DNA of 64,000 bases from Comamonadaceae bacterium ALPHA2B (lineage in GTDB: Bacteria > Pseudomonadota > Gammaproteobacteria > Burkholderiales > Burkholderiaceae_C): contig SCOE01000008.1 of the NCBI GenBank assembly GCA_005503065.1, forward strand, positions 62,001 through 126,000, read 5' to 3'. Under the pieces are notes generated by a model. The model did no database searches. It was not told the origin of the DNA and saw only the letters and a program-made list of their open reading frames with translations. Both the position numbers and the translations under genes were made by a program. Positions 51,698 through 61,790 of this stretch are shown here, in pieces. Within the stretch, counting starts at the first letter, position 1. Each line of letters opens with the position of its first letter.

Positions 51698-52438
51698 ATG
51701 GACCGGCTGATCTACACCGCGATGAGCGGCGCCAGCGCCGCCGCACAGCGCCAGGCGGTGCTGGCCAACAACCTGGCCAACGCGTCGACGCAGGGCTTTC
51801 GCGCCGAGCTGTCGGCCTTTCGCGCGGTGCCGCTGCGCGGTGAAGGTGCCACGACGCGGGTCTTCACCGTCGAAGCCACGACCGGCCACGACACGCGCGC
51901 AGGATCCATCGAGCGCACCGGCCGCGACCTGGACCTGGCGGCGCAGGGCCAGGCCTGGTTCGCGGTGCAGGGACTCGACGGAACCGAGGCGTACACGCGT
52001 GGCGGCGCCTTCCAGGTGTCGCCGGAGGGAACCCTGGTCAACAGCGCCGGCCTGGTCGTGCTGTCCGACGGCGGCGCGCCGATCGACGTGCCCCAGGGCG
52101 CACAGATCGCCATCGGGACGGACGGCACGGTCACATCCAAGACCGAAGGCCAGCCGGGCGCGACGCTCGGTCGCATCAAGCTGGCCACCGAAGACGCCGA
52201 GAACCGCCTGGTGCGTGGCGAGGACGGCCTGTTCCGCACAGCCACACAGGAGCCGCTCGCCGCGGACGCCACCGCCCGCGTGGAATCGGGGGCGCTCGAG
52301 GGCTCCAACGTCAACCCGGTCGAGGCGATGGTCGGCATGATCGCCGCCGCCCGCCAGTTCGACCAGCAGATGCGTCTCCTGCAGAACACCGAGACCGCCG
52401 ACAAGGCCGCTTCGCAGTTGCTGAGCGTGCAGGGCTGA
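51698..52438 (+). CDS. flgF: flagellar rod protein FlgF
   Basis: A 246-residue distal rod/proximal rod protein: [46 protein letters not shown] is the FlgF signature, with [23 protein letters not shown] and [38 protein letters not shown]. It lies between flgE and flgG with 20-base gaps on either side. Confidence 0.95.
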   Translation: MDRLIYTAMSGASAAAQRQAVLANNLANASTQGFRAELSAFRAVPLRGEGATTRVFTVEATTGHDTRAGSIERTGRDLDLAAQGQAWFAVQGLDGTEAYTRGGAFQVSPEGTLVNSAGLVVLSDGGAPIDVPQGAQIAIGTDGTVTSKTEGQPGATLGRIKLATEDAENRLVRGEDGLFRTATQEPLAADATARVESGALEGSNVNPVEAMVGMIAAARQFDQQMRLLQNTETADKAASQLLSVQG

Positions 52439-52458
52439 AACCTCACACCGGACCCGAC

Positions 52459-53241
52459 ATGATCAACTCACTCTGGATCTCGAAAACCGGGATGGAAGCC
52501 CAGCAGACACAGCTGGACGTCATCTCGCACAACCTCGCGAACGTCTCGACCACCGGCTTCAAGCGAGCCAACGCGGTGTTCGAGGACCTGATGTACCAGA
52601 ACCTGCGCCAGGTCGGCGCCAACAGCACCGAACAGTCCCAGTTGCCCACCGGGCTTCAGCTCGGCCTGGGGGTTCGCACTGTAGCTACCAGCCGCGCCTT
52701 CACGCAAGGCAGCATGCAGCAGACCAACAACCAGCTCGACGTGGCGATCAAGGGCAACGGCTTCTTCCAGGTGACGATGCCCGACGGCACCATCGGCTAT
52801 ACCCGCGACGGCTCGTTCCAAGTCGATGCGCAGGGCCGCATCGTGACGTCCTCCGGCCTGCCCGTGGCCAACGGCATCACCGTGCCGCCCACCGCGACCA
52901 ATGTCAGCATCGCCAACGACGGAACCGTCACGGCCACGGTCAGCGGCAATGCCACGCCGCAGAACCTGGGCACCCTGGCGCTGGCCCATTTTGTCAACCC
53001 CGCCGGCCTGGAGCCCAAGGGCGAGAACCTGTATGCCGAGACGGCCGCCTCGGGCCAGCCCAATGGCGGCACCGCCGGAACCAATGGCCTGGGCACGATC
53101 ATGCAGGGCTTTCTGGAAACATCGAACGTCAACGTCGTGCAGGAGCTGGTGTCCATGATCCAGACGCAGCGCGCCTACGAGATGAATTCCAAGGCGATCC
53201 AGACCAGCGACCAGATGCTGCAGAAGCTCGGGCAACTGTGA
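52459..53241 (+). CDS. flgG: flagellar distal rod protein FlgG
   Basis: A 260-residue protein of standard length: [57 protein letters not shown] and the end [31 protein letters not shown] are near-universal in FlgG. The stop TGA overlaps the flgH ATG. Confidence 0.97.
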   Translation: MINSLWISKTGMEAQQTQLDVISHNLANVSTTGFKRANAVFEDLMYQNLRQVGANSTEQSQLPTGLQLGLGVRTVATSRAFTQGSMQQTNNQLDVAIKGNGFFQVTMPDGTIGYTRDGSFQVDAQGRIVTSSGLPVANGITVPPTATNVSIANDGTVTATVSGNATPQNLGTLALAHFVNPAGLEPKGENLYAETAASGQPNGGTAGTNGLGTIMQGFLETSNVNVVQELVSMIQTQRAYEMNSKAIQTSDQMLQKLGQL

Positions 53242-53948
53242 TGGACCACCGCTTCGCCGCCGCCTTGCGCCTGGCCACCGCCGCCGGTGCCGGTGCGCTC
53301 GCGCTGCTGTGCGCCGGCTGCTCGACCCTGGCCAACACGCCGCAGGTGGACATGCCGGACACCAGGACGCCGCAGGTGCTGCGAACCAACCCGGCCCTTG
53401 CCCGCCCGAGCAACGGGAGCCTGTTCCAGACCGCCAGCTACCGGCCTCTCTTCGAGGACCGGCGCGCGCGCATGGCTGGCGACACCGTGACCATCAACAT
53501 CATCGAGAACGTGTCGGCGAGCCAGAAGTCGACCTCGACGATCGACAAGAAGAGCGGCATCGACAGCAGCATCAGCGCCGTGCCCTTCCTGTCGGCCAAC
53601 TCCTTCACCCGCGCCAGCGCAACCGCCGGCTCGACGCACAACTTCGCCGGCAAGGGCGGCACCGAAAGCGCCAACACTTTCCACGGCTCGATCACCGCCA
53701 CGGTGGTCGACGTGCAGCCCAACGGCCACCTGGTGGTCACCGGCGAGAAGCAGATCGGGGTGAACGAGAACGTCGACGTGCTGCGCTTCTCCGGCACGAT
53801 CGACCCGCGCGCCATCCAGGCCGGCAGCGTCGTCAGCTCGACGCAGGTCGCCAACGTGCGCATCGAATCCCGCGGGCGCGGCGCGCAGGGCGAGGCGCAG
53901 GTGATGCCTTGGCTCGGCCGCTTCTTCATGAGCGTGCTGCCCTTCTGA
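53241..53948 (+). CDS. flgH: flagellar L-ring lipoprotein FlgH
   Basis: A 235-residue outer-membrane lipoprotein. The signal peptide ends LALLCAGCS, giving the lipidated Cys at residue 27. Conserved parts are SLFQTASYRPLFEDRRARMAGDTVTINIIENVSASQKSTST and the end QGEAQVMPWLGRFFMSVLPF. The ATG at 53241 overlaps the flgG stop; a GTG one codon earlier is also possible. Confidence 0.94.
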   Translation: MDHRFAAALRLATAAGAGALALLCAGCSTLANTPQVDMPDTRTPQVLRTNPALARPSNGSLFQTASYRPLFEDRRARMAGDTVTINIIENVSASQKSTSTIDKKSGIDSSISAVPFLSANSFTRASATAGSTHNFAGKGGTESANTFHGSITATVVDVQPNGHLVVTGEKQIGVNENVDVLRFSGTIDPRAIQAGSVVSSTQVANVRIESRGRGAQGEAQVMPWLGRFFMSVLPF

Positions 53949-53959
53949 CTGTTCCTTCA

Positions 53960-55075
53960 ATGACCGGCATGTCCCGACTTCTCACCGCTCTGGCGATCGT
54001 CCTGTCCTTCGCCGCCGCTCCCGCGCACGCCCTTCGCATCAAGGAAGTGGCAGCGGTCCAGGGCGTGCGCAGCAACCAGCTGACCGGCTACGGCCTGGTC
54101 GTGGGGCTGGATGGCACGGGCGACCAGACCACCCAGATGCCCTACACGACGCAAAGCGTCGCGAACTACCTCCAGCAGCTGGGCATCACCCTTCCCGACA
54201 ACCGCGCCGCGCAGCTGCAGCTCAAGAATGTGGCGGCCGTGATCGTCACGGCCGAGCTGCCCGCCTTCGCGCAGCCGGGGCAGGCGCTGGACATCAACGT
54301 TGCCTCGATGGGCAACGCCAAGTCCCTCAAGGGCGGCATGCTGGTGGCCACGCCGCTGCGCGGTGCCGACGGTGAGATCTACGCGCTCGCCCAAGGCAAC
54401 GTCGTGGTTGGCGGCGCCGGCGCGGCGGCGGGTGGCAGCAAGGTGCAGATCAACCACCTGAGTGCCGGGCGCGTGCCGGGCGGGGCCCAGGTGGAACGTG
54501 CGGTGGCCACCGGCCTGAACGACGGCGAAACGATCACGCTGGGCCTGAACTCGGCCGACTTCCAGACTGCGCGCCGCGTCGCCGACGCGGTGAATGGCCG
54601 CCTGGGCAGCGGCGCCGCACGCGCCATCGACGGGCGGACGGTGCAGGTGCGGGCGCCTACCGACGCCAACGCCCGCGTGAACTTCATCGCGGAACTGGAA
54701 GAACTGACGCTCGAACGCTCCGCACCGGCCGCGAAAGTGGTGATCAATGCGCGCACAGGCTCCATCGTCCTGAACCAGGCAGTCACCCTCAACCCGTGCG
54801 CCATCGCGCACGGCAACCTGTCGGTGACGATCAGCAGCACGCCGGTCATCAGCCAGCCGGCGCCTCTATCGCGCGGGCAGACGGTGGTGGCAGAGCAGGC
54901 CAGCATCCAGATCAAGCAGGAGCCCGGCACCATGATCCAGGTGCCCAGTGCGCCGCAACTGGCGGATGTCGTCCGGGCGCTGAACGCGCTGGGCGCCACG
55001 CCGCAGGACCTGCTCGCCATCCTGCAGGCGATCAAGGCCTCGGGGGCGCTCAATGCCGAGCTCGAGGTGATCTGA
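53960..55075 (+). CDS. flgI: flagellar P-ring protein FlgI
   Basis: A 371-residue periplasmic ring protein with signal peptide MTGMSRLLTALAIVLSFAAAPAHA. The mature part starts LRIKEVAAVQGVRSNQLTGYGLVVGLDGTGDQTTQMPYTTQSV, the FlgI hallmark. The end SAPQLADVVRALNALGATPQDLLAILQAIKASGALNAELEVI is conserved. The ATG at 53969 is an alternative start. The stop overlaps the flgJ start by one base. Confidence 0.95.
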   Translation: MTGMSRLLTALAIVLSFAAAPAHALRIKEVAAVQGVRSNQLTGYGLVVGLDGTGDQTTQMPYTTQSVANYLQQLGITLPDNRAAQLQLKNVAAVIVTAELPAFAQPGQALDINVASMGNAKSLKGGMLVATPLRGADGEIYALAQGNVVVGGAGAAAGGSKVQINHLSAGRVPGGAQVERAVATGLNDGETITLGLNSADFQTARRVADAVNGRLGSGAARAIDGRTVQVRAPTDANARVNFIAELEELTLERSAPAAKVVINARTGSIVLNQAVTLNPCAIAHGNLSVTISSTPVISQPAPLSRGQTVVAEQASIQIKQEPGTMIQVPSAPQLADVVRALNALGATPQDLLAILQAIKASGALNAELEVI

Positions 55076-55941
55076 TGATCACCGGGGCCACTCCCTCGTC
55101 GACGAGCCAGGGCCTGGCGGCCGATGCGCGCTCGCTCGACGCGCTCAAGCTGGCGGCCAAGGGCAGCGACCCCAAGGCCGTCAGGGAAGCCGCGAAGCAG
55201 TTCGAATCGCTCTTCATGCGGGAGCTCATCAAGAGCATGCGCGAGGCCACGATGAAGTCGGGCCTGATGGACAGCGACGGCGAGAAGCTCGGGACCGACC
55301 TGCTCGACCAGCAGTTCGCGGTACAGCTCGCAGGCATGCCCGGCGGCCTGACCGATGCGATCACGCGGCAGCTCAGCCAGCAGATCCGCGCAGGCGGCGC
55401 CGACACGTCGTCGATGCCCACGCTCTCGCTCGGAGGCGTGCTGGGCGCGCGCGTGAAGACGAGCGCAACGCAGGAGGGGTTCGTGGCCGAACACACGGCC
55501 GCGGCGCAACGGGTGGCTCAGGACACGGGGATCCCGGCCGAGTTCATGATCGGCCAGGCCGGGCACGAGACCGGCTGGGGTCGCAGCGAGATCCGCCACG
55601 GCGACGGCAGCAATTCGTACAACCTCTTCGGCATCAAGGCGACCGCCGGATGGACCGGCAAGGTCGCCACCATCACGACGACCGAGTACATCGACGGCGA
55701 GCCGAGAAAGGTCAGCGCGAAATTCCGGGCCTACGACTCGTACGAGGCCTCCTTCCGGGACTATGCACGCCTGATCAGCGAGAGCCCGAGGTATGCCCAG
55801 GCCCGTGCGAACACGGGCTCCGCCTCGGCCTATGCCTCGGAGCTGCAACGCGCCGGCTACGCCACCGATCCGCAGTACGCGTCCAAGCTCAGCCGCGCCA
55901 TCAACGCCACCGTGAAGCTCCAGCGGGCCCAGCAAGCATGA
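55075..55941 (+). CDS. flgJ: flagellar rod cap and peptidoglycan hydrolase FlgJ
   Basis: A 288-residue two-domain protein. The N-terminal rod-cap domain reads EAAKQFESLFMRELIKSMREATMKSGLMDSDGEKLGTDLLDQQFA. The C-terminal glucosaminidase-type muramidase domain holds the catalytic Glu in IGQAGHETGWGRSEIRHGDGSNSYNLFGIKATAGWTGK. It opens the cell wall for the rod. It overlaps flgK by 4 bases. Confidence 0.95.
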   Translation: MITGATPSSTSQGLAADARSLDALKLAAKGSDPKAVREAAKQFESLFMRELIKSMREATMKSGLMDSDGEKLGTDLLDQQFAVQLAGMPGGLTDAITRQLSQQIRAGGADTSSMPTLSLGGVLGARVKTSATQEGFVAEHTAAAQRVAQDTGIPAEFMIGQAGHETGWGRSEIRHGDGSNSYNLFGIKATAGWTGKVATITTTEYIDGEPRKVSAKFRAYDSYEASFRDYARLISESPRYAQARANTGSASAYASELQRAGYATDPQYASKLSRAINATVKLQRAQQA

Positions 55942-57824
55942 GTTCATTGCTCAACCTCGGCACCCGTGCGCTGCTGGCCAACCAGATCGCCCTGAGCACG
56001 ACGGGCCACAACATCTCCAACGCCAGCACGGTCGGCTACTCGCGCCAGACCGCGGTGATGCAGCAGGTCGAAGGCCAGTTCACCGGCGGCGGCTATGTCG
56101 GCAAGGGCGTCCAGGTGGGCACGATCGAGCGGGCGCACAACGAATTCCTCACGCGCCAGGCGGCCCTGGCCCGCTCGGTGCAGGCCATGGACAGCACCCG
56201 CTCCGATCGGTTGGCTTCGCTGGAGGACATCTTCCAGGGTGGCAAGAGCGGCCTGGGTGCCTCGGTCAACGACCTGATCAACGCCTTTTCCGACATCGCG
56301 AGCACACCGACCGACATCACCGCGCGCAATGTGGTGCTGGCACGCGCCCAGGAGATGAGCGCGCGCTTCCAGAACGCGCAGTCGCAGCTCGACGACCTCC
56401 AGCATGGCTTGAACGACCAGCTCGGCGACGCCGTCCGCACAGTCAACAGCCTCGCTTCGCGCATCGCCGAGCTGAACGGCCAGATCCAGCGCGCGCAGGG
56501 CGGCGGCCAGCCGCCGAACGACCTGCTCGACCAGCGCGACCAGCTCGTGCGCCAGCTCAACGAGCAGGTGCAGGCCACCACGGTCGAGGCCGACGACGGC
56601 AGCCTGAACATCTTCGTGGGCAGCCAGGCGCTCGTGCTGGGCACCGGCACCGCCACGGTCGGCCTCCAGGGTGCCGCCAACGGCAGCAGCGCGCTCACGA
56701 TCTCGCGCGGAACGATGACGGTGCAGCTGGACGAGAACACGCTGGGCGGGGGCGCGGTGGCAGGGCTGCTGCGTTTCCAGAACAGCGACCTGGCCGCAGC
56801 CCGCAACGGCCTCGGTCGCCTGGCGCTTGCTCTCACCAGCACGGTCAATGCCCAGCACGGCGTTGGCGTGGATCTGGACGGGAACGCTGGCGGCGACTTC
56901 TTCAAGACGATCGGCATTCCCGACGCGCTGCCGGCATCTGCCAACACCGGGAACGCCTCGATCGGCGCGAGCGTGGCCGACGCCACCGCACTGTCGGCGT
57001 CGTCGTACCAGATCGCCTTCGGTGCCGGTGGCGCCGTGCAGGTCACGCGGCTGTCGGACGGCAGGCAGAGCAGCTTTGCCGGGCCCTTGCCGATCGTGGT
57101 GGACGGCTTGAACATCACGCTGCAGGCAGGGACAGCGGCCCCCGGAGACAGCTTCGTGCTCAATCCCTACGCCAGCGCCGCAACCGGCGTGGCCGCGGCA
57201 GTGTCGTCGCCGCGGCAGATCGCGGCAGCCAGCCCGGTCGAGGCGCGAGTCGGCACGAGCAACGCCGGCACGGTGGCCGTTGCAGGCCTCGCGGCCTCTC
57301 GCGCGGATGCCAACCTGGGCGCGCCCGTCACCCTGACCTTCACCTCGGCCGGCACCTTCGACGTGTCCGGTACCGGCACCGGCAATCCCACCGGCGTGTC
57401 CTACACCGCCGGCTCGACCATCAGCTACAACGGCTGGACGCTCACGCTCAACGGCGCGCCCAAGGCCGGCGACACCATCACGGTGCAGGCAGCCACGGCC
57501 GGCTACAGCACGCTCAACGCGGGCAATGCGACGGCGCTGCTGAATCTGCGCGACCTCGCGACCTTCGATGGCGCCAAGCTCTCGGACGGCTACGCCAGCC
57601 TGATGGCGGACATCGGCGTGCGCAGCCAGAGTGCGCAATACGCAGCCAGCGTGTCGTCGTCGATCGCCTCCAGCCTGGAGAGCGAACGCGCCAACAGCGC
57701 GGGCGTCAACCTCGACGAGGAAGCAGCCAAGTTGCTGCAGTACCAGCAGGCGTACCAGGCGTCGGCCAAGATGATTCAGATCGCGCAGAACATCTTCGAT
57801 TCCCTGCTGCAGGGCATGAACTGA
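55938..57824 (+). CDS. flgK: flagellar hook-associated protein 1 FlgK
   Basis: A 628-residue junction protein: MSSLLNLGTRALLANQIALSTTGHNISNASTVGYSRQTAVMQQ at the start and NLDEEAAKLLQYQQAYQASAKMIQIAQNIFDSLLQGMN at the end. The central part is a large variable domain. It joins hook and filament and is exported with FlgN. It lies 25 bases before flgL. Confidence 0.95.
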   Translation: MSSLLNLGTRALLANQIALSTTGHNISNASTVGYSRQTAVMQQVEGQFTGGGYVGKGVQVGTIERAHNEFLTRQAALARSVQAMDSTRSDRLASLEDIFQGGKSGLGASVNDLINAFSDIASTPTDITARNVVLARAQEMSARFQNAQSQLDDLQHGLNDQLGDAVRTVNSLASRIAELNGQIQRAQGGGQPPNDLLDQRDQLVRQLNEQVQATTVEADDGSLNIFVGSQALVLGTGTATVGLQGAANGSSALTISRGTMTVQLDENTLGGGAVAGLLRFQNSDLAAARNGLGRLALALTSTVNAQHGVGVDLDGNAGGDFFKTIGIPDALPASANTGNASIGASVADATALSASSYQIAFGAGGAVQVTRLSDGRQSSFAGPLPIVVDGLNITLQAGTAAPGDSFVLNPYASAATGVAAAVSSPRQIAAASPVEARVGTSNAGTVAVAGLAASRADANLGAPVTLTFTSAGTFDVSGTGTGNPTGVSYTAGSTISYNGWTLTLNGAPKAGDTITVQAATAGYSTLNAGNATALLNLRDLATFDGAKLSDGYASLMADIGVRSQSAQYAASVSSSIASSLESERANSAGVNLDEEAAKLLQYQQAYQASAKMIQIAQNIFDSLLQGMN

Positions 57825-57849
57825 GGTCGCCGGACCAGGAAGCAAAGAC

Positions 57850-59046
57850 ATGGCGGGCTACACCACGCGCATCTCCACTGCGAACACCTACGACAACGCC
57901 GTCGGCCAGCTCATGTCGCGGCAGTCGACCCTCTCGCAGCTACAGGCGCAGCTGAGCGCAAGCAAGCGGGTGCTGCGCCCCAGCGACGACCCCACGGCGG
58001 CGGCGCAGGCCGAGCGTGCAATCACCCGGCAGTCGCGCGTCGTGAGCGAGCAGCGGGCGCTGGAGGTCCAGCGCAATGCCATCACCGAAGCCGAATCGAC
58101 CCTGGGCAGCGCAGTCTCGGCCGTGCAGGATTTCCGGACGCTGGTGGTGCAAGCGGGCAATGGCGCGCTCTCGGCCACCGACCGCGCCAGCATCGCCCAG
58201 CAGCTTGTCACGCTGCGCGACCAGATCCTCGGCTACGCCAACACCAAGGACAGCAACGGGCTGCCGCTGTTTGCCGGACTGGGCAGCACGGCCACGCCCT
58301 TTGTCGACAGCGGCGGCGTGAGTTTTGACGGCATTTCCGGGCAGGCCGGATCGTCGGACGTCGGGGTCCCGGGCTCACTGGACGGCTTTGCGACCTGGAT
58401 GGACGTGCCCACGGGCAATGGCGTCTTCACCATCGCCCAGACAGGCACGGCGGTCAACGTGTCCACCGATGCCGGCCAGGTGCGCTCGCCTGCCGCGCTG
58501 ACCGGGCACAGCTATCGGGTCCAGTTCAGCACGAGCGGCGGCGCGACGACCTACGACGTGCTCGACCTGAGCACCAGCACGGCCGTGCAAAGCGCGCAGC
58601 CTTATACGCCGGGCCAGTCGATCAGCTTCGACGGCATCTCCTTCACCGCGAATGGCACGCCAGCCGCCGGCGATGCCCTGACCATCGCGCCGAGCACCCG
58701 CACCAGCCTGTTCCATGTCCTGGACCAGGCAATCACGGCGGTCCGCGACGGCAGCGGTGCATCGCTGACGCAGGGCACGACGCAGGCGCTGGCCCAGATC
58801 GACGCCGGCATGGCGCGCCTGTCGGCTTCGCGCGGACGCGCGGGCGACCTGCTCAACCAGGTCGACAACATCGCGACACGCCAGGAGTCCCGGGCGGTGC
58901 AGTTGGAAGCCGACCGCTCGCGGGCGGAAGACCTGGACGTCGTCAAGGCGCTGTCGGATTTCCAGACCCAGCAGACCGCCTATTCCGCAGCGCTCGGTTC
59001 GTACGCGCAGATCCAGAAGCTGTCCCTCTTCAACTTCATCACCTGA
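57850..59046 (+). CDS. flgL: flagellar hook-associated protein 3 FlgL
   Basis: A 398-residue junction protein. It has RISTANTYDNAVGQLMSRQSTLSQLQAQLSASKRVLRPSDDPTAAAQAERA near the start and SRAVQLEADRSRAEDLDVVKALSDFQTQQTAYSAALGSYAQIQKLSLFNFI at the end. The flagellin-like termini frame a central beta-rich domain. It ends the flg operon, 9 bases before the HDOD gene. Confidence 0.95.
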   Translation: MAGYTTRISTANTYDNAVGQLMSRQSTLSQLQAQLSASKRVLRPSDDPTAAAQAERAITRQSRVVSEQRALEVQRNAITEAESTLGSAVSAVQDFRTLVVQAGNGALSATDRASIAQQLVTLRDQILGYANTKDSNGLPLFAGLGSTATPFVDSGGVSFDGISGQAGSSDVGVPGSLDGFATWMDVPTGNGVFTIAQTGTAVNVSTDAGQVRSPAALTGHSYRVQFSTSGGATTYDVLDLSTSTAVQSAQPYTPGQSISFDGISFTANGTPAAGDALTIAPSTRTSLFHVLDQAITAVRDGSGASLTQGTTQALAQIDAGMARLSASRGRAGDLLNQVDNIATRQESRAVQLEADRSRAEDLDVVKALSDFQTQQTAYSAALGSYAQIQKLSLFNFIT

Positions 59047-59055
59047 TCGTTCGCG

Positions 59056-60291
59056 ATGGCCCAATCGGTCCTCGGCAGCGTTGCGCTGCACTACCGCGCG
59101 TTGTGGTCCAGAAAGCGCCAGTTGGCAGGCGTCCAGCTGTTCGTCGAGGACGTCTCCAACGGCGCCGAGGGCAGCCACCTGCTGCGCACATTGTCCGAGC
59201 TGTGGTCAAGCGAGTCGCCGTCGGTCCTGCTGACGGCCACGCATCAGCACCTGACGCATGAGCTGATCGCCAGTGCGGGGGCACAGGACCCGCTGATCGA
59301 GGTTCCGAGCCGCTGGCTGGTGCAGGGCGGCCTCGTCGACGCGGTGAACGCTGCACGCGATCGCGGCGCCCGGCTCGTCGCTTCGGGTTCGCCGTCCGAA
59401 TTGGGCGCGCTTGGTGACGGGGCGCGTGCATTCGACCGCCTGTGCGTGCAGCTCGACACCGAGGATGCGGCGCTGGCCCTGCGGGCGTCGATGCAGGCAC
59501 GCGAGGATGCAGCGAGAGGCCGCTTCGGTACGACATCCGTTGCGAGCCCCGTGCCTTCCGGCAGCCTGGTGGTCGGCGCCGCCGGCCGGGCCCTGGTGGA
59601 ACACGCGCTGGACCGGCAGGGCGCGTGGGCGGTCGCCGGCTGGCCGGCGGAAGACATCCTGCACCGCTTCAATGGCCATCCAGTGCCTCCCACCCGGCGT
59701 GCGATCCTGCGCGTGATGAGCGCGCTCGATCAGGAGCAGTCGCTCGACGCGATCGAGTACCTGCTGGCTCGGGAAGCCACCCTCGCCTACCGGCTCCTCG
59801 CTTACCTCAACTCCGCCGGGTTGGGCCTGCGCAACGGCATCGCATCGCTGCGGCACGGCGTGATGATGCTGGGCTACCGTACCCTCAACGGCTGGCTCGC
59901 CGAACAGCTCACTACCGCCAGCGAGGACCGGGACCTGGACCCGGTGAACCTCGGCCTCGGCCTGCGTGCGGCGTTGGCGGCAGAACTCATGGACGCCGGA
60001 GTCGAGGACGAGTTGCGGCACGAGGTGTTCCTCACGGGCATGCTGTCGCAGATCGACGCGCTGCAGGGCCAGACCCTGCGAGCCCTTCTTTCGCGCATCC
60101 CGCTGCCGGATCGGGTGCCCGATGCGCTGGTGCGCGGTACAGGTCCCTACGCCGCCGTGCTTCGCCTCGCGCAGGCGATGGAGCGCGATCCTGCGCACTC
60201 GCTGCTCCATCCCATCCAGGCCGCCGGCCTCTCGCTGGAGGAGTCGAACCGGGCGCTGTTGAGGGTGTTGAGCGCCGCATCCGCCCCTTAG
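59056..60291 (+). CDS. HDOD-domain protein with degenerate EAL-like N-terminal region
   Basis: A 411-residue cytoplasmic protein. The N-terminal half (AGVQLFVEDVSNG, LLTATHQHLTHELI, GARLVASG) follows the YuxH-type EAL fold but keeps none of the catalytic residues. The C-terminal half is an HDOD domain (about 215-400): PPTRRAILRVMSALDQEQSLDAIEYLLAREATLAYRLLAYLNSAGLGLRNGIASLRHGVMMLGYRTLNGWLAEQL. It follows flgL by 9 bases and is probably in the flagellar transcript. A regulatory, non-enzymatic role is likely. It is convergent with a similar gene at 60380. Confidence 0.82.
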   Translation: MAQSVLGSVALHYRALWSRKRQLAGVQLFVEDVSNGAEGSHLLRTLSELWSSESPSVLLTATHQHLTHELIASAGAQDPLIEVPSRWLVQGGLVDAVNAARDRGARLVASGSPSELGALGDGARAFDRLCVQLDTEDAALALRASMQAREDAARGRFGTTSVASPVPSGSLVVGAAGRALVEHALDRQGAWAVAGWPAEDILHRFNGHPVPPTRRAILRVMSALDQEQSLDAIEYLLAREATLAYRLLAYLNSAGLGLRNGIASLRHGVMMLGYRTLNGWLAEQLTTASEDRDLDPVNLGLGLRAALAAELMDAGVEDELRHEVFLTGMLSQIDALQGQTLRALLSRIPLPDRVPDALVRGTGPYAAVLRLAQAMERDPAHSLLHPIQAAGLSLEESNRALLRVLSAASAP

Positions 60292-60304
60292 CCTTCGAGC
60301 GCCA

Positions 60305-60321
60305 GCGGCCAGGCAGGCCGC
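60305..60321. terminator. hairpin between convergent HDOD genes
   Basis: GCGGCC and GGCCGC form a perfect 6-base stem with a 5-base loop in the 88-base gap between two convergent genes. No T-run follows, so termination is only suggested. Confidence 0.35.
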
Positions 60322-60379
60322 CGTGCTTCGGCTCAGGGCCCATGTGCTGGCGGCAGGTCGGAAGCCCTGCCGATCGCGC

Positions 60380-61621
60380 CTACTTCGATCCCATGCCTTC
60401 GATCTCGTCGGCCCAGATGAGCGCCTGCAGATGCGCCCAATTGACCTGGTGGTTGGACAGCTGCAATTCTCCCGCGGCACGGGCGAAGGCCACCTCGTCG
60501 CCGGTTTCGCAGGCCTTCGCCAGTTCGAGAAACGGTGCGAACGGTCCGTCGCTCTCCAGCAATGCTCGGCTGACATCGGCCGGCAGGTTCATGGATACGA
60601 CGGCCTCGGCCATCGGCACGCCGACCAGTGTGTCCAGCATGGAGAACAGGCCGACAAGAAAGGCGTCGTCGCATGCCTCGGGCGGCAGCAGGTCCGTGGC
60701 GAGCAATTCCATCAGGCGGGCCCGCACCACCGCCGTGCTGCCGGCCGCGGGCGCAGCGCCACCTGCGCGCGTGCTGGTCATCAACAGCGCCGCCCATCGG
60801 AACAGGCGGTTGAAGCCCAGGATCATCACCGCGTGGCGGAAGGAGGTGATCTCCGTGCTCAGCCCAAAGCCACAGGAATTGATGAAGCGCAAGAGCTTGA
60901 ACGACAGGGTGGGCTCGTGCTTGAGGAACGCCTCGATCTCCGAGACCTCCGCCTCCGTCCGCACGAGGTTCATCAGGCGGATCACCGAGTGCTGCGAAGC
61001 CTGCACGCCGCTGTCGCGAACCACGGTCGGCTGGGCGAACCAGTGCCCCTGGAAGTAGCGCACACCCAGCTTGCGCAGCGCCTCGTGCTGCTCGCCGTCG
61101 CGCACGTTCTGGGCCACGATCTCCGCCTTGGAGCGTTCGCGCGCCGCGCGGATGGTGCGCTCGATCCACTGGGCATCCAGTTGCTGCAGGTCCAGCATGA
61201 TGTAGGACACCAGCGGCAGCCAGCTTGCGTATGCCGGCTGCAGCACCCGATGGTCCAGCGCCAGGCGGAAGCCATCTTTGCGGGCTTTGAGAAGAATGTC
61301 GCGCCGGATGGCCACACCCTCCTTGGTCAGGGATTCGTCCTGCGGAATCTGCAGCACCGCCTTTCGCGGATCGAGGATGTCGAGGTGGCCGTCGGCCATG
61401 ATCTCGAAGCTGCAATGGACGAACACGTTCTTGCTGCCGGCCAGCGCTTCGGAGCCGGTCTCGGACAAGGCCTCGAAGAGCATGGCGCTGTCGTTGGCAG
61501 CTGCGCCTTGGCGCTCGAACAGCGCATAGCCGACGATCCTGCGGCTGGCGTCCACGATGGCCTGCCTGGAAATGGCCGCACCCGGCCGGTCGGTGCTGGT
61601 TTCGGCGGCGGTGAGGGTCAT
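60380..61621 (-). CDS. EAL-HDOD (YuxH-type) signalling protein with inactive EAL domain
   Basis: A 413-residue protein. The EAL-like half starts SRQAIVDASRRIVGYALFERQG, where active and YuxH proteins have Y-E-L-x-x-R, so the catalytic Glu position is Ala. The LALD of the later motif continues HRVL instead of DF. The HDOD half is RLMNLVRTEAEVSEIEAFLKHEPTLSFKLLRFINSCGFGLSTEITSFRHAVMILGFNRLFRWAAL. The ATG at 61621 is chosen; the longer frame begins with TTG. A possible sigma-28 promoter lies at 61663-61689. Confidence 0.85.
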   Translation of the reverse strand: MTLTAAETSTDRPGAAISRQAIVDASRRIVGYALFERQGAAANDSAMLFEALSETGSEALAGSKNVFVHCSFEIMADGHLDILDPRKAVLQIPQDESLTKEGVAIRRDILLKARKDGFRLALDHRVLQPAYASWLPLVSYIMLDLQQLDAQWIERTIRAARERSKAEIVAQNVRDGEQHEALRKLGVRYFQGHWFAQPTVVRDSGVQASQHSVIRLMNLVRTEAEVSEIEAFLKHEPTLSFKLLRFINSCGFGLSTEITSFRHAVMILGFNRLFRWAALLMTSTRAGGAAPAAGSTAVVRARLMELLATDLLPPEACDDAFLVGLFSMLDTLVGVPMAEAVVSMNLPADVSRALLESDGPFAPFLELAKACETGDEVAFARAAGELQLSNHQVNWAHLQALIWADEIEGMGSK

Positions 61622-61662
61622 GATGGCGTCGGCAAGGGGCAAAGGCCCGTCGGTTCAGCTCT

Positions 61663-61689
61663 TCTTCGGCGGCCCAGGGCAGAACTTGA
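61663..61689 (-). promoter_or_regulatory. possible sigma-28 promoter for the EAL-HDOD gene
   Basis: On the minus strand TCAA (61689-61686, followed by G) is separated by 15 bases from GCCGAAGA (61670-61663), 6 of 8 matches. The -35 and first bases (TCAAGTTC) resemble the promoter at 16694 (TCAAGCTC). It ends 41 bases before the ATG. Confidence 0.45.
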
Positions 61690-61790
61690 GGCCGGCCGTT
61701 CCGTCAGTCCGCCATGGGCGGGCAGATGCGGCACCTGTTGGCAGTGGGCCGGTGTGGACCAGGGCAGAACCCCGAACGCGGCGGCTACCG

